Source: Verpa conica
Taxonomy: Eukaryota; Ascomycota; Pezizomycetes; Pezizales; Morchellaceae
Assembly: GCA_033030425.1 (NCBI GenBank)
Contig: JAUFSD010000011.1
Location: 434,001 to 498,000, forward strand
DNA: 64,000 bases
Direction of reading: 5' to 3'
Numbering within the stretch: position 1 is the first letter of the stretch; the number at the start of each line of letters is the position of its first letter. Shown piece by piece: positions 34,194 through 46,300 of this stretch. The notes beneath the pieces are model-generated. The model was not told the DNA's origin. It saw only the letters and a program-made list of their open reading frames with translations, and searched no databases. The position numbers and the translations under genes are program-made.

Positions 34194-34730
34194 TTACTCG
34201 ACGGTATCGGTGTTATTGACGGGACCGCGGGCACCCTTAGGTCCGCCGAGCTGGAAGCCATTACTGAATCTCCTATTGACGGTTTTGAGGTATCTCATGC
34301 GACCTGTACCGGTGGTCTTTCTCCTCTTTGCTTTCTCGGACCAGTTGTCTATTTCGGTGTGGGAGAAAATATGTTAGTCTGAAGCTGGGGGGGGGTATTG
34401 GTATCTTCGAGGAGACGTACACTTCCTGGTCTTTGCAGCGGGGTAGCCACAGCTAGAGCATGTGTGCTTCTGGACATGGAAAGAGCGACGACCACAACGA
34501 CGGCACATGGTGTGCGATTTGTTCTATAGTTCCTCCTTTTTTGTCAATATCCTAATAGTGTTCTCTTTGTTGACTGTAGAAAAGGCCCTAGGGGTGAACT
34601 GACGTGACGCTTTCCGAACGAGCTGTAATTCAACTCAGTTAGTCAAGCAATTCCCCGGAACAATCTAGCAGCAGTTCCCTCCCCTCTACGGAACAAAGGG
34701 AAAAAAAACTCACGAAGTTCCTTTCGTCAT
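34194..34730 (-). CDS. RPL37: 60S ribosomal protein eL37
   Basis: Structural protein of the large cytosolic ribosomal subunit. Minus-strand exons 34730-34714 (17 bases), 34622-34604 (19 bases), 34523-34421 and 34348-34194 encode 97 residues, the normal family length. The product starts MTKGTSSFGKRHNKSHT, carries the zinc-binding Cys19-x2-Cys22 and Cys34-x2-Cys37 ([30 protein letters not shown]), then [15 protein letters not shown] and NRRFSNGF. Three introns (91, 80 and 72 bases) crowd the 5' half, a known habit of fungal ribosomal protein genes. All donors and acceptors are GT/AG. It is divergent from IEC3. Confidence 0.96.
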
Positions 34731-35268
34731 TGCCGGCTACTTTTCGGAGAGGGGGGTATTTTTGGGAAGATTTTCGTGATGGATCTGCTGCGTAGTCAGT
34801 TGGCGTGTCGGTAAATTCTGTCGATATCGCGAATTGTTGGACTAAACTATGGTGTTGGAATTTGGTGTGTGTTGCGCCCTCCACAGGCTAGTCTCGTTGT
34901 GGGAAAAGCAGTCGCTGGATGGGTTCAGCCCTGGTATGAGGCTGAAAACCACGTGTGGCGATACTGAGGGTGGCTAATATAACCGTGGCTGTGTAGCAAC
35001 GGCCAGCCACACAACAACGTCTACTGAAAGCAAGAGAATCGCGCTTGTCGGCTTGGCGTGTCGTGAAGGAACAATACAACAGGAGGAGGGTGGAAGAGGA
35101 AACAAGACGACACCCCAGATCTCACCTCCCCCCCTCCCCCTTCTTTCTCTCCTCCTCTCCAACATCCCCCCTCCCATTCCTTAGGCATAGATCCTTCTCC
35201 TATTCACCATTCATCTCATAGCTCCCTACTTGTATCATCCAGCTGGTCTCTACCAAGATAACATTGTA
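34731..35268. promoter_or_regulatory. Probable bidirectional promoter eL37 / IEC3
   Basis: The 538 bases between divergent start codons. CT-rich tracts (35105-35175) precede IEC3, consistent with a fungal pyrimidine-rich promoter or 5' UTR. No gene is supported. Confidence 0.55.
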
Positions 35269-36762
35269 ATGTCTGCTGATCATGGCTCCTCCGGAGGAGG
35301 TGATAAAGCTCATTACAAATCTTACAAGTACGTCCTTTAAGCACGTTGATACTTCCCTACATAAGCGCTGATATCATTGCGACTCTAGAAAGAAATATCG
35401 CAAGCTCCGCTTCAAATTCGACCAGTCTATGAAGCGCTCCGATGAGCTCTTCAAGCAAGATCAGGCCGCGATAGCAGCAGTTAGGCGAATGGCTGAGGAA
35501 AACACGTTTGCGCTCCAATTCCCCTTCTCACCTTGTTCTCCATATTTTATAGTTTTATAGTTATTAATCCCTTTGCTAGCCGCCTTCTCGACCTCCTGGT
35601 GGACCTCAACTCATCTACTCACATCCCCAAATCGCGCCGTTTTAACCTCGGTTCGCCATCCTGCGCAACACCAACCCGTTTTCTCTCTCCGACCCTCCTC
35701 GCTACTATTCCACATGATGAGGCTCTAGGGGAGCCAGAGCCTCTCCTCCTCGACCCCCCCGTCAATGGAGCTTTGCAAGCGAAGGTGGAAGCAATGGACG
35801 CCGACACATCCTCTACATCGTCGGATTCAGACAATGAAGACTCCCGCGCCCGTGACCATGGCCATGGCGGGAAAGTGTTTGATTCTGACAATGAGGATGA
35901 AGATATGGATGATGATGACCGTGAAGCCTACCTTGAGGAAATCCGAGAAGCAAACTATAAGCGCGGGATTCCCGGGACTCCTCCGCGATTCATCCGTGAT
36001 AAGTTGAAGGCTGATGCAGACCGTGAGCGCAAGGAGGCTGTCGAGCAAGCTCGTATGGCCGCTGAGGCCGCTAAGCAGGCTGCAATAGATACTGCCGCTG
36101 CTGCCGCCACTGCTGCTGCGGGAGTCAAGCAGGAGCCTATGGATGAGACTATGGAGGATGCTCTCGGGGCTGCACATCCACCCCCGCAGACGCCTCCCCG
36201 GAAGCCAATCTCGTTGACGGATATATACCCAGCCCCTGGACGAACCCCGCCATATCTTCGTGACCCATCACCGTTCCTCATGTCTCTAGAGGAAGAAGAG
36301 GCATTCTATTACAATATTGATGAGAACCTCCATGGCGAGATCCCCACCTGCCCTGAAATATCCCCGTCTTCAAAGACCGAATCTGACCCTCGCAATCCAA
36401 TGAGTGTATACTGCTGGCTCCGGAAATACCAACCCCAAGTTTTCCTCCAAGAAGGTGAAGGTGAAAAGAAACCCCGGGGCCGTGGTGGCCGTAAAAAAGC
36501 TGGCCACGATGGTGATTCCGGGGATGAAGTTGCACAGACTCCTGCTACGGTGACACACTCCGCAATCAAGACAGGCGGGAAGAGACGACGCGCCGATACA
36601 GTGAAAGGCTTGACAGGGGAGGATGGGAATGGAGGCATGGAGATAGAACCACACGTTACGCCGAGTAGAGGCCGCGGGGGAGGTAGGGGACGGGGGGGCA
36701 GAAGGAGAGAGGGGGAACCACCAGTTAAAAAGCAGAGGAGGTTGGTAGCTAGGAATCCTTGA
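35269..36762 (+). CDS. IEC3: IEC3-type subunit of the INO80 chromatin-remodelling complex
   Basis: Nuclear subunit of INO80, first described in fission yeast and widespread in filamentous ascomycetes. Exons 35269-35327, 35389-35505 and 35580-36762 give 452 residues. The N-terminal IEC3 signature is rebuilt by splicing: YKKKYRKLRFKFDQSMK, then SDELFKQDQAAIAAVRRMAEEN, then TRLLDLLVDLN. The centre is acidic (SSDSDNEDS, NEDEDMDDDDREAYLEE) and is followed by a coiled, Ala-rich helix. It then carries PPRKPISLTDIYPAPGRTPPYLRDPSPFLMS and NPMSVYCWLRKYQP, which look conserved. The C-terminus has basic RG-rich DNA-binding-like segments (GRGGGRGRGGRR). It shares its upstream region with eL37. Confidence 0.88.
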
Positions 36763-37630
36763 TTTACAGGTTTGGTTCTACGGAATATGATTTAGGCGAG
36801 GGTCTAACGAGGGTAGTAGTGTGGTTTAGGGATGAGATTTGATGTGCTCAAGTGAGAGTGATCAGTAGTATTTTTTATCGACTACTTGTTGCTTGGTTTA
36901 CTCGTGAACAAGCCTCGAAAGTTGCCTCCTACAGCAATCAGGGACGGCTTTCGAACGAGTGAAAATCCAATTAAGATTTTGGACTGGTACAGAGTAAAAA
37001 GAGGGGGGGGGCCTTAATTAAATTTTAGGAATTAGGGCGGCAGTGGTAGAGACTTTTTCCCTTCCTCTGCAATGGTTTTACTTCTTACTTTCTGCTTTTC
37101 ATTTTATTGGGCTGGCTTATACTTTCTCTTTTTTCCTGTGGAGTTTTCTAGGAAGGTTGGTCGTACATCACTGCTGCTGCATACTAGTACTACCCTAAAT
37201 TTTTTTCAACTTTGAGTTTGGGAGGGAAAAAAACTCTGGCAACTAAAGGTGGCGTTTTTCTTTGTTGAGAAGTGGGGGGTATGGGTGGCGGGTGTAAGTT
37301 AGCTCTTGTGTGTGGAAATAATATTTGCGGTTATGGATTAGAGATTAATGAACCCTAGTTTTGTGGAAAGGGAAAAAAGGTACGTGTATCATTGACGTCA
37401 CACGCAGGAGAATAGGGAGAAAAACTACTACTAGGATAAACATAGTACCTACATCACCTGTAGTTACGGCAAAACCTTTAGTTTCAAGTCATGACTCTTA
37501 CCGGACGTCACTTAGTTTAGTTTAGTTTAGCATGAGCTTTATATGATTTCAAGCCCCCCTCTCCCAGGTAGCACATAAATACTCTTCACCCCCACCCCCC
37601 CTCCCTCTCTCATACCGTCAATACACAAAA
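36763..37630. other. Intergenic region between IEC3 and a putative small protein
   Basis: T-rich 3' flank of IEC3, then AT-rich DNA with a TTTAG tandem (about 37508-37528). Just before 37631 lies a promoter-like CATAAATAC and a C-rich/CT tract. No further gene is supported. Confidence 0.45.
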
Positions 37631-37825
37631 ATGCATATCTTCAAACTCCCATACGCGCGCGCCGCCTCCACAATAGCGAACCCACTCCCGCGACTCCGTG
37701 CCCCAATTCTCCGAATCAAGGGCCTTTCGCCAGCGAATGTTGTATTCCCCAAAAATGAGACTGAGGAGCGAGTATGTAAAGTTCCAATTATTGGAAAGTC
37801 TCCTGCTGTTGAAAAGAAGCTCTGA
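37631..37825 (+). CDS. Putative small basic protein, possibly mitochondrial
   Basis: 64-codon ORF starting MHIFKLPYARAAST and ending PAVEKKL. I do not recognise a family. Support comes from context: a CATAAATAC box, a long pyrimidine tract and an ACAAAAATG start, all as in a real fungal promoter. The N-terminal third is rich in Arg/Ala/Leu and lacks acidic residues, like a mitochondrial presequence. A GTATGTAAAG donor-like site occurs at about 37771 and an ACTAG acceptor at about 37832. Splicing there would replace the last 18 residues with a different short tail, so the 3' end is uncertain. Confidence 0.4.
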   Translation: MHIFKLPYARAASTIANPLPRLRAPILRIKGLSPANVVFPKNETEERVCKVPIIGKSPAVEKKL

Positions 37826-39171
37826 ATACTAGGGTTATTTGGAAATGGTGAGTGATTGGGTATGATATGAGTGGGGGGGGGGGGTAGTTGGTCTATAGGC
37901 ACTGGTCCTCGTGTGGCGTTGTATATAGAACCCTCTCTTTTTTTCTTTTCCCTAAGCTTCTGATGGTTTGGAGTTTGTTCTGTAGTGTGGTTTCAATACT
38001 ATAGAGTTCTAGGAGTAATATACTAGTAAAAATACTATTAAGCTCAGTAGAGCCCACGAACTAAAGTCGGTATACTACTCGTCTCGGGAGGCCTTGTACC
38101 TAGAAGCCCAATGAGGTAGTGACCCACCATATATGATAATACGTCTATTGGTAGTGTCGTTAGTTCGAGATTGATATCTATTAAAGTTGCCAATACTTAT
38201 GTCCAGGGATGTATACCCATCTTAATCGTAAGGGATACTACAGTACTCTTTGATAAAACAAGCACCTTCAAGAATTAATTATGGCTATTTCGTTCTCGTT
38301 ATACTGCCAGCCGAGCTTCATCACACACTTTGGTAAATTGATTCAACGCTAGGTACACTCCTCTGCTAGCCGGTTATACTTTTGACTCTGTCGGAGTATT
38401 ATTGGGCTAGATGGCCTCTTCAACAATATACTCTTATAGAATTAGGTTAAGAGGTGTATGAGACGTTAATACAAGCCCTAAGACTTTCTGCCTGGATAAA
38501 TAATGGACCGTTGGAGGGGGGAACGATTTTATAGTGATGCGAAAATCCAGACAATCAATACCTAATGTAGCTATACGCTAGACACCCTACATTATCAAGC
38601 ATTACACTTGAGATAGGGTTAGGTATTCTGGTACCAATACAGAGCTTGGGTCACGTGCTCTCAAGAAATCTGACGGGGTAGCTATTCTGATATAGGGCTA
38701 TATAAACCAATTCTTGCCCAAAGTGCAAAAAATCAATATGCAGGTACGAGCCGAGAGCGGCTACTACCAGCACCGAGTGATTTTAGGTGAACGGATATTC
38801 CGTAGGCGGAGGCTCAGATAAGCTGTAGGGTATAATCCTAAATGGTTTTCCTACTTCTCTCTAACCGCTCTTGGCCTTCGATATGGCAAAGCGTGGGATC
38901 GTAATATAGTATCATTGAAGTTGACAACTATTAACCCGCATTTTCCCAGGGTTAGGGCGCACCTTCCAAATGGTACAAAACATAGTACACAAGACACATA
39001 ACTACTTCCTTTGAAGATATCTCCTCTACTCATCTCAGTAGAGAGTAAAATCAATCCCCAATCACAATAACAATTATACCCCAAGACCGCTAACCACCAG
39101 CGGCTTCTTCCGCAAGTTAAGGACAACTCCACGGCAACGAACACCCATCATCACCACCACCAGCACCAGCA
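37826..39171. other. Intergenic, AT-rich relic-like DNA before coatomer zeta
   Basis: From about 38.0 to 38.85 kb the DNA is rich in CTA/TAG/TAT with no frame, as in mutated transposon remains. From 39.0 kb a CA/AC-rich leader precedes the coatomer gene. No gene is supported. Confidence 0.45.
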
Positions 39172-39860
39172 ATGGCACCCAACCTCTCACTCTTCTCGGT
39201 ACACCTCACCTCTAACCCACACCCACTAAGCTAACCACCAATCTTCCAGGTCAACGCGATTTTAATTCTCACCGGCGACGGAACCCGCGTCCTCGCGAAA
39301 TACTACCACCCGCCGCACGCCCCCACACCAACCACAAACCCCTACCCCACTCCCAAAGAGCAAACCGCATTCGAAAAGGGCCTCGTTGAAAAAACCGCAA
39401 AGTCAAACAGTGATATCATCCTCTACGATGGAAGAATCGTCGTTTTCAAAGCGGAAGGCGACGTGTTACTATATGTAGTCGGCGGAGTTGACGAGAATGA
39501 GTTGCTGTTGTGGCATAGCTTGTTGGCGCTAAGGGATAGCTTGAATATCTTACTCAAGTAAATTTTTAAAAAAAACCCTCGAGCTTTAACCAGGGCAGTG
39601 TACTTACGCGCAATAGGAATACTACCGATAAACGTACAATCCTTGAGAACTTCGATATTGTTTCGCTTGCTATCGATGAGATTGTCGATGATGGTATCAT
39701 CCTAGAGACCGACCCGGCAACTATTGCTTCGCGCGTTTCTAAGCCTCCTACACATGAGGTTGCAAATGTGAAGGGCATTGATCTTTCTGAGCAGGGCTTA
39801 CTCAATGCTTGGGAATTTGGGAAGAAACAGCTTGCTGAGAGGCTGCGGCAGGGGTTGTAG
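39172..39860 (+). CDS. RET3: Coatomer subunit zeta (COPI)
   Basis: Small (sigma-like longin) subunit of COPI coatomer, coating Golgi-to-ER vesicles. Exons 39172-39198, 39250-39557 and 39617-39860 give 192 residues, the family length. The product begins MAPNLSLFSVNAILILTGDG, carries VLAKYYHPPH, EKGLVEKTAKSNSDIILYDG, VVFKAEGDVLLYVVGG and LLWHSLLALRDSLNILLK. The last exon continues NTTDKRTILENFDIVSLAIDE and DDGIILETDP, the conserved longin C-terminus. Introns are 51 and 59 bases. Convergent with PCH2, 366 bases away. Confidence 0.95.
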
Positions 39861-40226
39861 GGTGCGTTTGTTTTTGTGATTTAAATGCGGACCGATGTTA
39901 TGAGCTCTGTTGCTTTTGTTTTTCTTGCCTTAGTTAGTGATTAGATTCGATTCCTACATGCCGTGGAGAAGCTTGTGCTTAACATGTTTGTTATATACCA
40001 ACCCAATAGGACTACTACGGGTATAGATAAGATACCAAGTATGTAATTCATGCAATATTCGAGTGACATATAATGACGACTTCAGATAAGCCTTGTAGAG
40101 TTAGAACTAGGTGTATGCAATTATAACAAGCTCAAGCATACATGTAGTAATTTTCCATGCCCCTCCCCCCCCCCCACAAGCAATCATTTCCCTAGCAAAA
40201 TAAACTTATAATTAAGCACCACAATA
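39861..40226. other. Convergent intergenic region, coatomer zeta / PCH2
   Basis: Short AT-rich 3' flanks with a C11 run near 40164 and a TACATGTA palindrome at 40139-40146. No gene is supported. Confidence 0.5.
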
Positions 40227-41786
40227 TCAGCACCCTACCATAAACACCACTCTAGACTTCTTTTCGTCCTCTATAACTCTCTCTAGTGCCTCTAGTGCCT
40301 CGCTCAAACTACAGCTCTCCCTCTGGATATATGCCGCATGCATTAGCACTGGCAGCCTCCTCAGCGCCCTCCCCGAGAAATCAGTACATCCCTCAGCGCA
40401 CCTCCAAAGCCTTGACGAAGCAGCATTAGGTTTTGAGAATAGCGTAAGACATGCTTCCTCTGAGGAAGGTATAAGTCCCTAAAAGGCCCCTATTAGAACT
40501 ACCTTCCCGAAGAGGCGAGCTATATACAATACCGGCTCGTCTATCAGTTCACAACGAATCAGTTCATTCAGACAAGTCCTAAGAATCGTGTAAACTGCCT
40601 GTGTCTTCGGTGCGCCAACATACTGTTTAATATCTACGCGGTCGAGAAACGCAGGGTCCATCGCTTCTAGTAAATTCGATGTCGTTAGGACGATAACCTA
40701 CGCATCCGTCAGCTTCTTCTTAAAACCCTCTTTTATACGCCCCACATTATTCTTATATCGTAACTTATCCAACGCCGTCAAAAGCGCATTCACAACTCTT
40801 AAAGAATCACTCGGTTCATTCCCACTCGCAGCCCCCTTCCTCGCCGAAGTAAGAGACTCAACCTCATCTACCACCCACATCAGCGATTCCCACCCACCAA
40901 TGTTCAACCATCACACACCCACCTATCAGAACAACAACAAACGTATCCTCATCCGCCAGCATTTGCATGATCTCATCAAACATCCTTCCCACCAACTTGC
41001 CCGATTCCGAGAACCATTTTGAAAAAAGACTATGACTATTGATCTCCACGAGCTGGCAGTGCGAGAAGCGTTTCGAAAGCCGTATCGAGAGCTTCTGTGC
41101 CAACGCCCGACTTTTACCCAATTCAGCGCCCAAGCCACATAAAACCATAAACGAATCTCCAAATCATACCATAAACTAGTCTTCCCCGACCCTGGAGGCC
41201 CATACAGCAGTATCAACCGATTCCAGGTCACACACATAAAATTAACCTTCCTATCCGCAAACAAAACTTACAAACACATCATCAGCCCCACTCCCCTCCC
41301 CAGCTAATTTTAGGTAAGAAAAGAACTAAACTTACTTATACTCGAAATAAAACCCAACAATCCCTTCTTAATATCTGGCTCAAACACCAGAAACTCCCAT
41401 AGCCCATCGAGCCCCCTACTCGGCAGCAACGTAACCCTAGAACTCGGCTGCTCCTCCTCTCCTACCTCCACCCCCTCAGTCTCGGAGTGCAGCTTGTATG
41501 CATATATATTCAGCAACACCTCGTCTAGATGCAGGACCTCGGCCATTGATCCGGTAGCTTCGACAACTGAGATCAACTCTACGCTTTCTGAGATCAGTGG
41601 GGCGTCATCGAAGAAGGTGATGTCTTGGGATATGCTTAATGATATAAAATTCGCGTTGAGCCACTCATGAACGTAGCGGGTGATAGAGTCAAGGCGGATG
41701 GATGCATGTGGGAGGAGACGGACCTCGAGGTGCAGAGTGGGTGGTGGGGGAGGGTCCCTATCCATGATTTGGGGACTGTCTTCCAT
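40227..41786 (-). CDS. PCH2: Pachytene checkpoint protein 2 (TRIP13-type AAA+ ATPase)
   Basis: AAA+ remodeller of HORMA-domain proteins, acting in the meiotic checkpoint and, in many species, the spindle checkpoint. Exons 41786-41336, 41266-41170, 41110-40923, 40867-40746, 40697-40533 and 40478-40227 give 424 residues. Walker A is GPPGSGKT (about 173-180). Joined exons restore [15 protein letters not shown], Walker [39 protein letters not shown], the sensor block [22 protein letters not shown], and the C-terminal [17 protein letters not shown]. The fifth intron was set to 54 bases because the alternative of 24 bases is too short. The start at 41786 is the first ATG; an upstream in-frame extension begins only at a TTG. 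The C-terminus (SRVVFMVGC) is a little unusual. Confidence 0.93.
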
Positions 41787-42430
41787 GATGGGTTGGTGTG
41801 GCCTATTCAGTGTAGATGAGTAGACCTTGTGATTCTGCTTGTGAGCATCCAAGCTCTTTGACGAGATGTGAAAAGTTGGTGTTGACCCTTAGAGAAAGGA
41901 ATTATTTAGTAACCTGGCCTGTAAAGACCCCACTCTCCACCTCAAGGTCCCGGAAGATGAGATAGTAAGAAAATGAAAGAGATCTCTATCCAATTCCAGG
42001 TACGGAGTGAGTGCTAGAGTGGACCCGAACTGCTAACCACACTATCTCAGGACTGAAAAAGGTGGCAATTGGCTCCCTTGGTTTGATATTTGTTCACTGG
42101 TAGAATATATATAGGCCCCAAAACTGAAAAGGATCAGCAGAAGCTAATATCATTAAGAATTAATTAATAGTATTTGGATAGTAATAAAACGAGTAGATTT
42201 GATTCAACCTGGTAAAAGAAAAACCCCCAAGACGCCTCACCTCAACAAAAGAATATAGTGATTTCCAAAAAGCTTACAAACTTAGGAAAATTAAGAAATA
42301 TAGGCACAAACAATAACCTGCTCCACCTCGTTTCCCGTTCCCAATGCGTTAATTCACAAACTGTTAATCAAGGAGGTCTCTTCTATGACCCTCTACTCCC
42401 TATATATCAAACCTCTTTTAAAAGTTGCAA
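41787..42430. other. Intergenic region between PCH2 and the ankyrin gene
   Basis: Promoter side of PCH2 and 3' flank of the ankyrin gene. AT-rich in the middle (42130-42260). No gene is supported. Confidence 0.5.
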
Positions 42431-43375
42431 TTACGCACATTCAGCGTTATACCTCAGCCGCTTCTCGAAGGGGCTCTCCTCGCACTGATCCTCCAATTGC
42501 TCCCACCTCTCCCTCTTCCTCTTCACAGTTATTTCAGGACTAATCCCCTCCTCTCCACTACTCTCATCTTCCTCTGCAACAAGCCCCCCGTTCCTCCAGC
42601 ACGCAATAACCTTCAATGCCGTACACCCCTTACGTTGAAAAGGATTCACTCCCTCCCTCATCATCTTCTGTACAGCCTCCACAAATCCACTAGCTGTCGC
42701 ACTATTAAGCTCTTTATACCCAAATCCCCCAGTCCCCTCTTTCTCTCTAAGCATCTGAATCACATCCTCTTTCCCAAACATAACCGCCTTCTCAAGCACC
42801 GTTCGGCCTCTCTGCTCCCTCTTACTTACATCAGCGCCATTTGAGATAAGAACACATACTATATCCGTTATTCCGGCCTCCACTGCACAAAAGATTGGTG
42901 TTTCTCGGGCGTGATTACAAGCATCGATTTGCGCACCCTTCTCTAGTAGTACTTCAACAATACCCGGTTCGTGGCCTGCAGCAAGGTGAAGTGGCGTTGA
43001 CCCAGTGTCATCCTTTTCGTTGACGAAGGAAACGCAGAGGTCATTGTTTAGCAAGTATTTCATCACTGATGTATGCCCATTCAGCGCGATGTGGTGGAGC
43101 AGTGTGCGGTTTTTGTCAATGCGTTTTTTGAGAGCTGAGTGGAGAAGACAGTAGGCCAAGGATTTGTTGGTTTGGATGAGGGAGAAGAGGTCCAACGATG
43201 GGAGGTTTGACGCTATGAGCTCGAGAAGCTCGATGGGAAGGTTGAGGAGAAGAGAGACTGGTGGTGGTGGCGGAGGCATTGAGGTGGGAGGTGGAAGAGG
43301 AGATAAGAAAGGAGATGAAAACCCCGAATCTGGGAAAGATGAATAGTCGAAGAACTCGCTGTCGAAAGAGGCCAT
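42431..43375 (-). CDS. Ankyrin-repeat protein with an N-terminal F-box-like segment
   Basis: Single-exon gene of 314 residues. After a Pro-rich start comes an F-box-like stretch, LNLPIELLELIASNLPSLDLFSLIQTNK (about 44-71), as in SCF adaptors. Ankyrin repeats follow (about 85-260), with recognisable TLLHHIALNGH, TPLHLAAGH, GIVEVLLEKGA, ETPIFCAVEAG and RTVLEKAVMFG units. The C-terminus is charged (VKRKRERWEQLEDQ). Such proteins are often expanded in fungal genomes, where they are substrate receptors or have unknown roles. The partner cannot be told from the sequence. ATG 43375 is the first in frame. Confidence 0.85.
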   Translation of the reverse strand: MASFDSEFFDYSSFPDSGFSSPFLSPLPPPTSMPPPPPPVSLLLNLPIELLELIASNLPSLDLFSLIQTNKSLAYCLLHSALKKRIDKNRTLLHHIALNGHTSVMKYLLNNDLCVSFVNEKDDTGSTPLHLAAGHEPGIVEVLLEKGAQIDACNHARETPIFCAVEAGITDIVCVLISNGADVSKREQRGRTVLEKAVMFGKEDVIQMLREKEGTGGFGYKELNSATASGFVEAVQKMMREGVNPFQRKGCTALKVIACWRNGGLVAEEDESSGEEGISPEITVKRKRERWEQLEDQCEESPFEKRLRYNAECA

Positions 43376-46300
43376 TAGTTCCCCTGAGAGCTATAAGCTG
43401 ATAAAAATGTGTTGCAGAGTTGTGATTGAATACGAACCACCGTCCACTACCTTTCGAGCTGGATGCCACTAAAGGGGGGTGTGTGATTTATTTGAGTAAA
43501 GAGTAGAGGATGGGAATTGGTAGTGATGGACAAACAGGAAGTGTGATGAGGGGTGCCAGAAGCGGAGAGAAAAGAACTACCGCGGGGTTAAATAGAGATG
43601 TTGGATGTGTTACTAAAGCTCAAAACAAAACATGAAGCCTAGACAGTGTGCGCAGTGCAATATCGTTGCCCTGACACGTGTCGGATCCTCGGAGAGAGAA
43701 TAAGGCAGCGAGATCACGAGAATCCCATGAGGTCCAGTCTTCTAATTGATGTTAAATGGCACCAGAGTATTGATAGGGTGACGTCGTTGCTCATCGAGAC
43801 ATGCGCATTGCGCAGAACTGAATATCAGAATTAGCGACCCAGACGTTGAAGACACGATCCCGGGAACCTGAAACAACCGGGGGCCTGGTTGTGTAACTAC
43901 TGATTTGAAGGCGGCAACTAATCCCTAGGGTTTTTAATCAGCTTTATGAGCAGCCCTAGAAAGACTACGGCAACTAGAGAGAGAGAGGGTAGTGTCTAAT
44001 CATAAGATATCACTCGTTATATCTAGCTACATACATGTACTCCCCCCCTTCTAAAAGCAAAAGCGCAAAATCGGGGGGGAGGCACTGCCGGCCAGATCTA
44101 GCACATTCATGTAGGCATTTACCCACCACCACTAAGAGTCAAGTTAATATATCATATACACATAAGATATAACTTGCTGTCAGTCCATACGTTAGAGAGA
44201 TACCTATACTTGATCCCGCATCAACCCGATACCGTGTCTAGGGGTCCAAAGATCTCTTGTGCGCAAGGCGGGTCTTGCCCAGCCTTATCAGCTCAGCTAT
44301 AACTGCAACACCAACACCCCATGATAAAGCACTAGGCCTAATATGGATTGGTTGCAGGGCTCAGGGTTTCTATGGAGACAATTCAAGCCCGCCCCAGTTA
44401 GTCAACTGGGCTTGTCAATCCGACATCTGCATATCCAACAGCTACCTCTGCGCGCTAGATCCACTTCTCCACCGTTACAAGAATTGGCTGGCCTGTCCCT
44501 GTCCTCCGCTGTCTAGAAGATGGCCAAGATATAGTAGCCCCGGGAAGAAACCATATATGTACTCATTTCTATAGGTATGAAGGGATTAGATTTTTGGGCG
44601 GAGTAGGGCTGATTTTAGATATACGGAAGCTGTCTACGTGATCTATCTTTCAGGCACCCTTTCCTCCGTCTCATAACAATTATCCTTATCCACGCGATCC
44701 ACAGAACTACATGCCAACACAGAAACAGGCTGTAGTAGTAGGGCTTTCTTTCTTGCTAGGAGATTTGAAATCGTGTTGACCTGTCTTTGCTTCATTATTA
44801 AATAAGGCTCACTAGCACCTGTTATTACAAGGGGCTGTCTATATCATTAAATCTCTGCTTCATTTAACCTCTGGGATATGCATCAAATCTAGCCGACTAG
44901 TAGCTTACTGCCACATAAGCCCCCTCGGTCTTTCAACCGATATTCCCCCGAAAAAAGCACCGTAGTCAATACTATATGTATATTATGGATACTAATCACC
45001 AACTTTGGGGCGCTATAAACTTATCCTGGTTGTCGGGTCTTCCGGCACTTTAGCTACACTGAGCTTAGCATAGGGTAGCCTAGGGATTCATATGATATTA
45101 TCTTGTTTCAAAACTTTATTTGCTTTTTCTAGTGAAAAAATGACCAGTTATAGCTACTCATCCACGGTTATAATAACAGACACCATAAGGATACACCAAA
45201 AGTTATTTGCCTCCCTTAGAGGTATCTACGGTAACTGGAACAGACCTTATACACAGTAAAAAAATTATCATATAATTATATCTTGATTTAGCAGCATTAG
45301 GTATATGTGTGAGCCATAATAATATAAGTACATGTAGTTTAGCCTTCTAGGAGAATCTCCCAGAAAAACTTCAGGAGGTTCGATCCTAGTTTCGGGACCA
45401 CTCTGTTCTAGGATAGCTACTCTTAAGGGATCCTACGCTCGCAACAACCCGCTCTCTCGTGATCTAAATCTTAGGGCTAATATCTCCGATGGGACTGACG
45501 AAATTCGACCGAGGCTATCCATAAACCCTGAGAGATTAATAAAATATAGAACAGGTAAAGACCGTAAATTTATTAGGTTTTTTTTATAGCACTAATATAA
45601 TCTCTACGTCATCTAAAATGCTAACAATGGGTTATTTTTACTCGCAAGCCTACTTATGAATGGTTTTATATAACATCCTATTAGCCCTAGGCTTCTCTTA
45701 GTAATAGTTTACATCTTTGGCGGTTTTATAACCTCTTTAACAATCCACTAGAGTGAGAAGTCAATAAATCCTATTGAGAAAGCAACTTGAAATCTAACAA
45801 ATATGGTAATAATATCACTTCTAGGTGGAGTATATATGCCCTGAGACCAGCAAACACAATTTTTGAGGTGCTGAGGTCCCGCAAAAATCTCTGTACCCTG
45901 AAATGAACTTAGAAAACTTGTTTATGGTCTCAGTATAATGATGTGACTTATTAGTTACTATGCCAGTTTAAACCGGGAGACATGGTCTAAGATATGCCAG
46001 CTAATTCCTGCAATACGCTGGCTATAACGATGTTGAATCACATAGAGAAAACGCTATATCCTTAATTGGTGATGTTCAACAACCGCTCTAGGATAAGGGC
46101 TTAGACTTCAAGTCGGAGCTGTGAGTTGTGCTTATCGAGAATTATGAGTCAAGGTTTATTTTAGGGGAACCTAGTAATATTTCCGTCGGGCCTTTCCTTC
46201 TTTTAAGGGGGGTAGGTACTCAACAAGAGGTGATAAAATTTCTGTTAGCACTCGCATCATTCGTGAAGGGTACACAAGAGGGATAGCTAGGGGCTGTCTT

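Noticed and set aside
40479..40502. 24-base intron option in PCH2
   Set aside because: A 54-base intron with a GTATTG donor (40532-40479) uses the same acceptor, keeps phase and has normal length, so the short version is not needed.
45377..45386. tRNA B-box-like GGTTCGATCC
   Set aside because: Flanking bases do not form a five-pair T stem, and no A box or acceptor stem was found.
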